Below, in pieces: positions 38,601 to 51,000 of a stretch of 64,000 bases of DNA (position 1 is the first letter of the stretch; each line of letters opens with the position of its first letter). This DNA comes from Heligmosomoides polygyrus polygyrus. Its lineage: Eukaryota; Nematoda; Chromadorea; Rhabditida; Heligmosomidae. Below the pieces are notes generated by a model. That model was not told the DNA's origin. It did no database searches and saw nothing but the letters and a program-made list of their open reading frames with translations. The translations under genes were made by a program, and so were the position numbers. The stretch spans positions 2,976,001-3,040,000 of the forward strand of contig OX377204.1 in NCBI GenBank assembly GCA_947396885.1, given 5' to 3'.

Positions 38601-39066
38601 TAACACAAATGAGTCTAAGTTCATTCGAACCATCGTAGTTTTCTGTGTACGGCGCAGTTTCCTTTCAGTGCTGCTGGATAGACACTGTATACGACGACAC
38701 AGCGAAGAACTTGTACGCCCTAATAATGTGATTCATTGGATGTGAGATCGAGTGTAATAGATGAGAGAAGTGTTTATTATACGGCCAACTGGGCTATGTA
38801 CAAGTGGAGCGAGAACTGCATTCGGTTCGCTGTACGGCAGCGACAAGCCTCCTGACTTGCCACGGCTTGAGCATCATCGCAGACGATGATAGGTACTGTG
38901 GTTACCATCCTCCACGTTCACCTTACAAACGGTACCAAAGCAAGGCCATATGTGTTCTGGTCAACCTGTTGTTTACTGATAAGCTGTTATTGAAGGTCAT
39001 ATCCAAGTAATCAGCGTAAGGCGTGTTTCATTTGTACGCATCTACCTCAAGAAGAACTTCGCGTCC

Positions 39067-42000
39067 ATGCGGCTTGTTGCGTTTCTTCCTCTTCTTCTGC
39101 AACTTTCGCTTATAGGAGAAGGTATGGTACCAATTGGAAGATCTTAGTATGAAGTTCATCGTATGAACGATAAGATTTAAGTGAGCAGTGATGACGACGA
39201 CGAAAACGAGATGACTCCGGGAAAATGCGAAACCGAACGAGTCGGGATAATGGAATTCGTGAACACGCGCTCAGTACACAAGCGTCTCGAGATCTCGGCG
39301 TTCTTCGCTTTCCAAGGAAACTGCAAACTCTACATTTCAGCGGACATTATACCTCCAGAGGAACTCAAAAAGCAGGTAGGCATAGGAGGGATGGGAAATG
39401 GGCACAACTGTGGAAGATGCTTCTGCGCTTACCCGTCGCGGTGCAATCCTAGTTGGTGGTGGCCACTTTTAAATCATTTTCTTTACATAACAAAATGCAA
39501 TAAAGAGCTACTAACGCATACAAATACGTGTAATTAAGTAAACTACACCATCCTGGCTGTCCAGTTAGTAGAAGTTTCCAAGATCCTAGTTTGGGGGGGG
39601 GCTGCTCCCAACTAATGTAGATGTGATCTAATAAAACATTGAAACGAGACGCAATAACGACTAGCAACAATGAGTTCAAGGTTTGGATTTCAGTATGCAC
39701 TTCAAGAAATCATCAACTCAAATAAATAAAATTAAATAAAATCAACTCTTTTAGCGCATACTATACATACTGAACTCCAAACCTTGAAGCAAAAGAAAGT
39801 AGGCGCGAATAGGGTCGAAGGGGGGGGGGGGACACCACCTACTCAGAGTTGTACGCTGTGGTATGAAGACATGCGTATGTCCAGTTGCATCAGAAATGGC
39901 CCATTTCAGTTCACCGTGGGGTGGAGCACGCCTTTGCTACAAAAAAAAACGATTTCAAAAAGTACAGGGCTGCACAACATGGTCATACCCCTCTCCTCCA
40001 CCCACTCCCCGACCCTAATTGCGCCAGAAAGTAAAAGTGCAAGAATGGAAACGAAGATGCTCGCCCGCGCCAGCCGCTCGGCGCGAGCGCTGTGGAACGA
40101 ATAAAGCCCCTTTCATACTCGTCCGAGGGGCGGCGGCGGCGGCCGCCGCCGCTTCAGCGGCAGGTGGAGGGGGTGTCCGTTCTCGCCGCCTAGGGGTGGC
40201 GGCGGCCGCCGCCAGCGCTAATTGCGTTTGGCGCGCGCGTACGCGCAGCGGTCTCGTCTGTGCCGCCGCTCTCGCTGCCCCTCGTGGCCGCAGCCCGAAA
40301 TGGCCCCAGCCATCTCGGGCAGCGGCCCCGGCGGCGGCGCCGCCAGGGGCGTGGCGGGGCGTGGCCGCGGCGACGTCGCCGCTGCCAGTATGAAAACCCC
40401 TCCACCGCCGTGGCCGCCGCTCGGGCACGTCATCGCCGCCGCCTTCCTATGCTAAACCATTGGGCCGCCGCCGCCGCCGCCGCCCCTGGGACGAGTATGA
40501 AAGGGGCTTAACTCGCACGCAGACGCACACTTCTAAGTTGCCGCTAAAATTCCTGTCAAGACCTGTCAAAACTTGTCAGTGAATCAATGGTTTGATTACT
40601 GCACCAGTCCGTGGCTACGGACACGACAATCAAGTTTACGTAACAATAATTTGCGAACCTCTTGATGTAGCTATTTTTTAAAAATAGTTTCTGTGTTTTG
40701 TGAGTTTTGGTTTGCTTTCTATGATGTAGTTATCATCTATGGAGTGAGTGTTTTCAATATAGTGTAATATTGAACACATTCAGTCCTTATGAAGTCGTTT
40801 AAAAGTGGCCACCACCAACTAGGATTGCACCCTCGTCGCTTATTGGTAATTATTAGTAACCATCTTGATCATCCCCGATCAGCAAACTTCTATGGAATTG
40901 AATTAGGGCGCTTTGTACTCTCGTTGCGAGGCTGTGAATAAACTTTGAGGTACAATGGGAGTTGGAGGGGCAGCTCATCAGTACTCGAAAAAAGTGCGAC
41001 ATGTCGTGGCATTTCCCAAGTGTAGGACGAGTTTTTACCCGTTTAGTTGCGCGAGACGTACCGTTTGACTAAGACCCCTCTCGTTGCAACTTGCACTGCA
41101 GGTACGCGCACGTCAGTTAGTGTGCAACGGAAAACTCAACGTCACCATATCCGACTGCTTCGCTGAAGGGGTCGAAGCGCATAGACTGCCCCCAACTCGC
41201 ATTGCCCAAATTTTTGTGTAGTGCTATTGTAAATGGTGACCCCACCCGACCCTATAGGCGCCCATCACTCTATGTACATGAACAATTAATGACGACTATA
41301 CGTGGTTAAGGCGGCGTTCAGAGCACCATTGCGACGCGACGCGTCTAACGAGAAGCTCCTATATCGATCAAGCGACGAGGCGTGGTATTCATATGCGTTG
41401 TGCAGCGAACACCTCACGAAATTATCAGCATTGTCACGCGATGCGAATGTCGCGACGCTCATTGCTGAACGATCCGCTACTACGCTATGGTTTCGAACGC
41501 GTGGTGTTCATAGCACCATCCTCCTCCCAGAAGAGTGCGACGCGAAGGTCACGTCGCATCTGAACGATGCCTAATAGCTACATATTCATAAAGCCAAGAT
41601 AAGGGCGCAATGCAAGGAAGAAGGGGAGCCCATCAGTACTCAAACACAAGTCCGGCAGTCATTTCCCACGTGAGCTACGCTCAAGGCGGTCGGGTTCAAT
41701 CCCAATGAGGGGGGGGGGGGGGCACTCCATACTCACGTTGAAACACTACATAGAGATGAATACTTGTAGCATAACATGCCTACCTGAACCTCTACTGTGG
41801 CTATGCAGTCTTCCTCCTGAAATAAAGAGGATATTCAGAGGAAAAAACGCCGGAAGAAAAGACGAGAAAAAAGCGCGTCGACAGGTTCACCGTGGCGATT
41901 CGTACAAGGATAGCCGTACAGTGGCCGTGGGTCGATACGTGGAGCCGGCAGGCGTGGGTCGATACGTGGAGCCCGCAGACATCCCTGTACGTATCGCCAC

Positions 42001-45000
42001 GGTGAACCAGTCAACTCGCACACATGCGTTCCGGCCCGAGGCCGCCGTGCCCCCGCCCCCTCATTGGGATTGAACCGGCGGTCAAAGCCCATGGACTGCC
42101 CCCGCCCCTGTTATGGGCGCTTGAGACGTGGAGAGTGATACTTCCCCTTTCACAGTTATGAGTGGTTAAGTGGATAACGAAAGACTGGAATAACAGAAGA
42201 GTGGTGGAATGAGATTTATTGAGGACACGCCGTTCCTCTAAGCGTACAGGTGAACGTATGCCGGGGCCAGGCGCACCCAGCTTGGGTGCAACGAGGCCCG
42301 TCCCTTTTCTACCGTATGAGCAACGCCGGAGTCGCTGATACCCCTCCTATCATTGCGCCAAGATAGATCTTCCCGCTCCCGCCTTCCTGCCTCCGCACAC
42401 GGTTGTTTTTAGTTTCATATTCGTTTCATGAATAGATTTCTCCCGACCCAATTGCTTCCTGTGTGTAGTCGTTAAGATTCCCGAGAGCGTTAATGAATAC
42501 TGCCACAGATAGAAGTTTAAGGTCTAACTTACGCGGCGACAAAAAAATAAATCGATAATTTCGGTTTGATTACTTGAGCTTGAAGTAACATAACGGGTAC
42601 ACAACCAAAACCATACTGCTGAAGTTGTATTCGTGAAGACTATGTGAGCAACATGTAATATAGAACGTGGTTCTTACAATAGAAGAGTCTGAAGCATAGC
42701 GAGCTTTGACAGCGGTCCTCAAAGAGAGTGCGCTGCCCATAAAGTGTTAGCAGAGATTATTCAGACAATGAAAGGACGACTGTTTTAAAGACAGGCAGGC
42801 CAAACAGCTAAGCCCTTAATCCCTCAATTTCCTATGCGATCTTGTCAAGAATCCGTGACAGTAAAGTTAGACTCAAACATTGGTGTTTGTTGATACTGAT
42901 TAGCCACTCGAGATTGGGAAATCCGTTTATTCGCCGACGTTTCGGCAAAATCGCCTTCTTCAAGGGCCTAAATGAGACAGAACATTCACGAAGTTGAATG
43001 ACTAAATCCCTCGACAAAACCTTACAGGAAAGTTGATGAAGTACTACTCAGCAAACCAAAGAGATGAAGCGCAAAGAACCGACCTTAGGTAGATCCACAG
43101 AAGTGGATGGTTGTGAGACCACAAGCTAGGCAGTCGGTATCTAAGTCGCGCCTGTTTTTGGAGGTATTGGTTTATATAGGGCAGTGACTGCCCTCGCACT
43201 GACCTAGGTCAGACCGTGGCCCAAGCCTAGGTCAGCCCACAGAGTCCCAAAAACGGGGAAATTTCGCTGGTGATAGCAAGACATTCTTCTTTCCGGTTAA
43301 TTTTTGGGTTTTTAGAATGGATCCAAAAGGCCTCCAGTGTCTTACGCGCAGTAATGTCGGATTCCAGACCCAGGATTTTCACCGAAATTTCGAAGTCTTC
43401 ACCTGCATGCCTTTCAACCCGATGGGTGCCCAGTGGGGTGGAGAGCCGCGACTTGGATTTGCCCTGCAGGTGTTCCTTGATTCGAATGTAGAGGGGTCGC
43501 GCCGTCTCTCCAACGTATTGGTCGCCACAGGCGCAGCACGAGATTAAGTAGATGGTCCCACTCTTGCTGCAGTCACCCGATTTTCCCCAAGGGCAAACTA
43601 CACAGTTAGGGGTCACGCACTCTTGGTCGTATATGCGGTTCCTGACAAGCTGCTTCCTCAAATTGTCAGGTGGTATTTCTACCAGCGAGACCAGCTTGTC
43701 TAGGTCACATCTCCTCAGGCAAAGCCTTACGGCTTTGCTAACCTCATCGGAGAGGAATGGCATACAGAATGCTGTTTTGTTATCGCTAGAGTCTCTGGAG
43801 ACTCCTGAACGGGTGACGTTACAGCTGTGGCCCCCCGTGAAAGGACCTAGAGAGCTATACCCAATCGATACAGCTATATTGCGCGCCTTATTGATGGAGT
43901 ATTGTCTTTCCATGGCACCCGTGCAGACCTCTTTTGCTGTCCGAAACATGTTACGGACTACCGCCCGTTTAGTCTGAATGGGGTGTGAGGAACAGTAATG
44001 AACTAGAATGTTCCTGTTGGAAGGCTTGCGATACCACCTCGTTCTATAGGATCCATTAGCAATGGAGACCTCGACATTTAGCAACGAGAGCCAGTTATTT
44101 TAGGCTTTTCCCTGGTGAGCCTTATGTTTCGAGACTGATTGTTCAATAGTTCGAAACACTTATCCATTTCTTGTTGTGTGGAGCAAACCACAAAACAGTC
44201 GTCGATATACCTGCAGTATAGCATAGGTAATCGACTCAGGATGGGGCTCTCAATTTTAGCCATAAAGGCAATGGCAAGAACAGGTGCCAATCGCTGTCCC
44301 ATGGCTAGTCCCCTAGTCTGCCTGTAGTAATTTCCCGACCACTTAAAAATGGTGCAGCTGAGACACTCTTTAAGAAGTGTCATAAAAGCAGGAATGGAAA
44401 GACCATGCAAGCAAAGGTTTGTTGTTGTTGGGTCAAGAGTTCGAAGACAGCTTGCATGGCGGAGTCATTTGAAACGTTGGTGTACAAAGCTTCAACGTCG
44501 AATGACTCAAATGCGCAGCTTTTACTAAGCGTAGCATTGCGGAGGTGGTCCAAGAACATATGAGTGTTGCTAAGATGAGCAGGAATATATTTAAGGAGTT
44601 GAACCAGAATTAGATTTAAAAACCAAGAAATCCTATCGGTGGGTTCCCCTATGCAGCTTATAATAGGCCGAACCTTGAAACTGGAAGGCTCGGAAGATGA
44701 CAAATCGTCGCTAGAGAGTTTATGAGTTTTTGTGAGGAGATATAGAACCGGGCAGGAAGGTGCGTCAATTTTTAGGCGGGATATAATAGAATATGGTAAG
44801 TTAGCACACTTAGCTGTGGAAACCCAGATATTGGTGCCTGTTTTCGCAAACAGTTCACAATTGAAGTGGACAAAGTCACTTTGTTCACTATCACAATCAT
44901 AAGGCGATGTCGATGTCGCGAGCCCTATGCTATTTGGGGAAGACATCATTGCATACCGTGGCATGCAGGAGTGCCGAGTAGCCGAGTATCTACAAACAGC

Positions 45001-48000
45001 GAATGTAAATGCAGTCTTATCTCGTCTTTCGGCGCTATCCGACTATGATGGGTGGACCCTTATGACGATGAATTTTTCTTGTTTTTTTTTTTCATACTAG
45101 AGCTCGCTATACTAGCAAAGCCCGGCGCAAGGATAGGAGGGGCAACCCATGGGCTTCGACCGCCTTGAGCGCAGCAGTCGGATATGGTGACGTCTAATGT
45201 CCCACATTGTACGCAAACGGACGCGTACGTACGTGTAATGCAAGTTGCAGCGGGTGCGTTACGTTAGGTGTCTCCCATTACTGTAGGGGCGGAGCGACGC
45301 GCCCGATAACCGAGGCAGACCTGGTGCCGCGCTCACCACCTACGAGATTTCACAACGAGATGAGGGGAATTGATAAGAGCGCGCATTGCAGCTGTGGAGC
45401 AGATTCCGTGCAGAACCATACGGGCCTGATTCCTTTATTTTTTGCTCTCTGTTCTTCTTTTCTGCAAGTTTTGGGCCCGACCACATGCCGCCTCTGGGAC
45501 TACAAAATCGAACTGATAATAGGTAACAACACGTCAAGTTTCGTCCTTTTTTATACTTCTTTAGTGTACGACAGCTTTGTAGCTTTCGCTCAGGTCATGT
45601 TCTCTTTTCAACTTCTCTTGTGTTTTCATTTACTGCTTTTATAATTCGTTACTGAGTACAGTCCTTACTAGCACGTGATCTTTATAGCCTTCGTTAAAGT
45701 GCGTAATAAAATGACCACACCTCATCAGGAGTCACTCAAAGCCCAAAGCGTATGAGAACTAGAGGGGCAAAGTGAAAAAAGAGCAAGAAACGAACAAAGT
45801 CGTCAATCACCACCCTACGAAAGAAAGTCTGCTCCACAGCGCAAGTTGTTCTCTGTTCATCACCACGTCTGCACCTCGTCCAAAGCGGGCTCAACAACCC
45901 GCCACGCTACCGTAATCGGGAACGGTGGCGCGCGGCGGTGGCGCGCTACCGTAACTCAGGGTGACACCTAACGTACGAACCCAGTTGCAGCGACAGCAGC
46001 CTAGGTCAAACTGTACGTCCCGGCCAACCAAACGGGTAAAAACTGGTTCACGCGTGGAAAATGCCTCGTCACCCCGTGCTTGTGTTTGAGTACTGATGGG
46101 CTGCCCTCTCTTCCTTGCACTGCGCCCACAATCCTAGTGTAGGAGTGGGCTCTGCTAGGAAAACGAAGTATTCTATCCAGGGGTGTGCGTAATTACGATT
46201 TACGATTTACGATTTTACGATTTACGACTATTTTTGACAAATTTTTTACGATTTAATTTACGACATTTTATATCGTAAATCGCCACAACTGGCGACCAAA
46301 TTTATGTGGACTGGGTTATAAAGATGTGCCCACTATAATGGTCCCTCCTATAGTTCATTCCCACTTCCCTTTAGAGTTGATTTTTGATGATCTGATGTGT
46401 TACTGTGTTAGACAATACCGTCCTGTTCACAGGCTTCTCGAATCCGACTTTTCTCTTCGCTAACTAACTTTTCCATTTCTCCAACATTGTAAGGGCTATC
46501 GTTTGGTGCCGGACAGGTTCAAGAGGAGAAGCAAGTGCAATACAATGTTTAAAAAATAAGCTCTTGCCTAGGAGGAAGGGGAGGCTGGGCTCCTCCGTTT
46601 CCGGTCCAGAGCTAGCAAGGCACATCGCGTTCTTACTGCCGAAAGTTGTTCCATTTCAGCACATAGTCTGTGTTTTGTTTGTATTTATTTTTCTCATGAC
46701 TGCCTTATGCAGCATATTGAATAAATAAATAAATAAATAGTAAAACGATACTGAAAGCAGACTCTTAGAGAAAGAGAGACGAGTATTCTAGCTCCACGTC
46801 CTTGGTAATAAAGTCGAGTCACTCTGTTTGTAACTGATACATGCTAACCTCACCGAATAGAATTGAGAAAATCCACGATCGAACATTATTCATAATTGGA
46901 AGCGATGTCTAGAAAGTTGCTACACACATGTGGAAAGGATAAACCACTAATGTCTCGGTATATATCGCGAAGACGGGCAGCATTGTGAGATGGAAACGCC
47001 CCATCCAATCAGACCGCATTGAATCGGCATGTCATTTAGAAAGGGCATGTACTGTCGGTACCCTGATCGGCTGGCATATGTTCGGTCTGTGCTCCGGTTA
47101 TTATTGGCTGGCGCACTCCCACCTACCAATGCTGCTCACCTTCGCGACATGTACCAATGTTTCTATCGGTTTGCATTGTGTTTTATAGGGCTGAGCAAAT
47201 TGGTATAAAAAGTGCGGCAAAACCGAGCGCGTAGCTTTCCAAGGAAAGGTCGAACTGGTCTTGACAGTTTCGATCTTCATTTCCGGTGGCGTAATTGAGT
47301 TTATCGTATTCGCCTTTTCTAATCCGCTTACGATGCTGCAGTTTCTCGGAGAGGAAACGGAGTTGGCGAAGGGTAGCGCGAGCGAGCGCAGAGAATTATT
47401 AAATGGTAGAGCAATATCATTAAGTTTTCGAAATCTTACAAGTGGCGCATTGGTCAGTGGTGAAACGATTTTTTAATTTTTAGTTTTGACTGCGAATTTT
47501 TCGCAGTTGTTTCTGCTAATTCCAAGACTAATACGCAAGCTAAAAATTGGTATTGGGTTGGGAATTTAATGAGTATTCAAACGATGCAATCGTGTCGTGT
47601 TTAGTTTTGATTTGAAAGATGTTTTACTAGCAAAAAGTCGTAAAAAACAAATAGTTTGGTGAAAAAACTGTTGAGCTTAAGCAGGAAATAACACAACAGT
47701 TAAATAAATATTGAATCACATCTGTTTAACATTAGCAGAAAAAGCTTCAGGAAATTTAGTCGTACTGCACTACAGTTCACGTGATTTACGGTTTGCGATT
47801 TACGATTTACGACGGTTTTTTCGTAATTACGATTTACGATTTGCGAAATTTCGATTTCCATTAACGCACACCCCTGATTCTATCCTACAGCAACTCGCAT
47901 AGCACCTTTTTTCGATTACAAATCCGCGTTTTTGCTTCCTAGTTGGACGGAGGGAACTCCAAGGGTCGGTCGGATTCATCAATGACTTACATAACTTTAA

Positions 48001-51000
48001 CGGAGAATTCACAGCGGAAAACTCAGATAACACGGCTTATCGCTCACCATATCGCTTGATAAGCCGCGCTATCAGGGATTTCGGTCGTAGTTTTCTCTGT
48101 TAAATTGTTGTAAGTCGTTGATGAATCCGACCCTAGGATGCAGGCAATTTTGACAGGGTGAGTCACTCGAGCCACACCCTGGAGTCTCTTTCCATGCCCA
48201 AATCTGTGCTCTTCTCCGCTGACGCAGAATAGAGCTATAGCATTGTTTCTGTCCTTTACTATCAGTGTGTCTCGTTTCTTTTTTCATGATAGTGGCGCTT
48301 TTTATAAGGTGACCCCCCAACTGCCATAGCGCCACGCCGCCTTTTCATCAGTAATGCAACCATTTGCAGCCCGCTCCGGAATGTCCATTCAAAAATGGGC
48401 GTGGTATATTGTTCGTTTGGGACGATAAATCGCTGGGCTTGATGCTGGACGATGATGAAGCTTATTACTTTGGAGTGTGAGTGATCATCCAAAGATACTG
48501 AACAGTCGAACGTCTTAAATAGCGTTTCGACAATTCTAGATGAACCTTCTACAGAGTTGTGGGAAGCTATGGAACAATACTCGAAGTTAATTCCTCTCAA
48601 ACACAATGCAAGATAGTTGTATATGACGCCAATATTCATTAATATTTAATTAATTGATTTAATAGCGTTCTTCGAACTGTTGCAGGAGCGCTAAGTTATG
48701 CCTTCTAGACTGAAGTGCAAAGTGACAATTTTATCGGAATCCAGACAACCACAGACGACCGCTCTCCTGAGTCCCTCACCTTTCCAACCACTGACAGCTG
48801 CTTGCTTTGGCGAGTGTCACGCCGTCTTCCTGCGTATGGCATCTGGCATACCTCCGAGTCGCTCCAGCGACTGTTCGCGTCGATAGTGTTGCGAGAATAG
48901 CTACACAGTTCGCAGCTACCCGCGCAACACTGTCGCAGCGACCAGTCGCTGCAGCGACTCGGAGGTATGCCAGATGCCTACATAGAGCGGTAAGATATAT
49001 GATGAATGCATCGCCGCGGGTTGTTTCTGCCTTCTTCCCCTCGTACCCTCGGCTCTTACCGCGGATGGATCCGGCACTTTTTGCTGCAAACAATCTGCTC
49101 TTACAACTGAAAGCCAAAATACTATTCAAGACATTCGAAAAGTTCTGAGGGTTAAAATGGAAAAGCCTAAGGAAACAGACATTGGATATTATAGCATCCC
49201 TGTGCAAAAGCTCCTGTTGGAAGGAACAACTTCAGTACTTATCGAAGCAAATAGCAAGTTGTTTCCGTTCGAAAAAATCAGTGGATATATGAAGTTCGCG
49301 CCGAGCACATGTCTTCACCCACCTGGCCAAGTACTTTATACTTCATTACTGTGAAGACACAGTTCGATGACACGAGTTCACTTTCAGACTTCGTTTTCAT
49401 GCTATTCAGTCACAGAAAGTCGCATTGTTCAGACAACTCTGGACTACTCTTCAGGGAAGCAAGCTGTGTAAGTGTCGTGGAAAGGAATAGAAGTGATGTG
49501 TCGCTTAGGACTTTATATGGTGAATGCCATCACATAATTGAACGCAGAACTAGTGATCATCTCCCAAGGTTGTGTTGTTAAGAAAACGAGAACAATAGTA
49601 TCCCAAAGTTGACTCCAACACTGCCTTGGTAAATGCCCTATTGTGCTAAAACAGTTCAATGTTTTCTGCTCACCTACGAAGTAAGCATCGGGCCTTCTAT
49701 GAAGAGCTGAGCTGATAAGCATGTCTAACCACGCGGTCGGTCACGAACTTCGTCCTATAGAAGGAAACTGGAAGGTGAACGCATTCTGCAACCTTGCATT
49801 CCTTCTGGTTCCGAAGTCATCGATTTCGGGATAATGGTAAAAATTCTTTATCTATTCTACTTAGGGAGAGGCTAGTTACTCTTTTTAATAACGACAGCAA
49901 ATTTGAAACAAACTAGAAACTCCAGCAGCGAGTGCCACTGAGATAGTTCCAGCTATATACAAGACCACTGCACCTTTCTATGACATTTCCTTCCGAGAAT
50001 ATATCCCCCAATTTTGTGATTTACCGTTTTTTAGCGGTAGCCTACCCCCTACCATGACTCCCTCACCATGGAATCATGATACTCCAATCAATAATCGGCT
50101 CGAGAACCGGCAGGATCAATAGGCGGCACGCGGTATATAAGCAGTCGCCACGGTATATAAGCCGCCGCGTCCAGAGGAGCCGGCTAGTTCACTCGTTCTC
50201 GGATCAAGCTCCTGCCCTCAGCCTCCACCGTCGCCACCTCGATTCCGCCACGGCCGCAGCCGGAGATGCCGCCGTGGCTGCCGAGCGAGCGCCTCACAGG
50301 TCCAGCGCTCTCCGACCCGGACATGGCTAAGGAACTGGGCCGGTCGGCCAGCAAACCTTAAGAAAGACTAGAAACTATGAGAGGGATACAACAAACACTA
50401 AGCACTCTATCATATGGTTGCTTCCATTCTGACACATGTACCGCATGCCAAATAAAGATTGTTCGGACAATGCGTACTAGACAAAGGAGGGTATTTGGAC
50501 GTGAACCACCAAAACCGTATCGGACCTTGATGCAGTCTAAACAACCCCTCACCGAGACTAGATTAGATCCGAAATTGGGGAGGATCGTTTCATATCCTCC
50601 ATCTATCCGTAAATGGGGGGATAAGGGTACAACGTGAGTGCGCCCCTTCAATTTTACTCCGCATACCACCTAGCTTAATCGCTGATAGAGACTCTTGGTT
50701 ACTTCCCTTCTTGCTAACACACGATTCACAGTGAGTCATCTGGCGTAGGTCCTACTCACTATCAGAGCCTACCCAAAGGAGAACTATGTCGCAGTGATAG
50801 TTGTCAAATAGGAGTTGGAGAGAAATGTGCAGCAATGGGAAGAAGACTTATGTTATTTGTTTTTGATGTTATTACGCGAATCTACTTGTTCATTCATTTT
50901 GAGTCCTGCTTTCATCCATTTTAAGGGTGGCAGGGAAGAAGGACGTAACCCTTCCAACTTTAATAGCCGACGAAGTAGCACAACAGGATATTCGAGTCCT

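Noticed and set aside
40015..40455. Several Ala/Arg/Gly-rich frames
   Set aside because: By-products of the CGG/CCG-rich family H palindrome.
43270..43977. Plus-strand frames over the Penelope remnant
   Set aside because: They are antisense shadows of the GIY-YIG/RT coding strand.
48262..48639. 125-codon minus-strand frame
   Set aside because: Reasonable composition, but no domain, splice site or homologous copy could be seen; its lower part runs toward a family A element.
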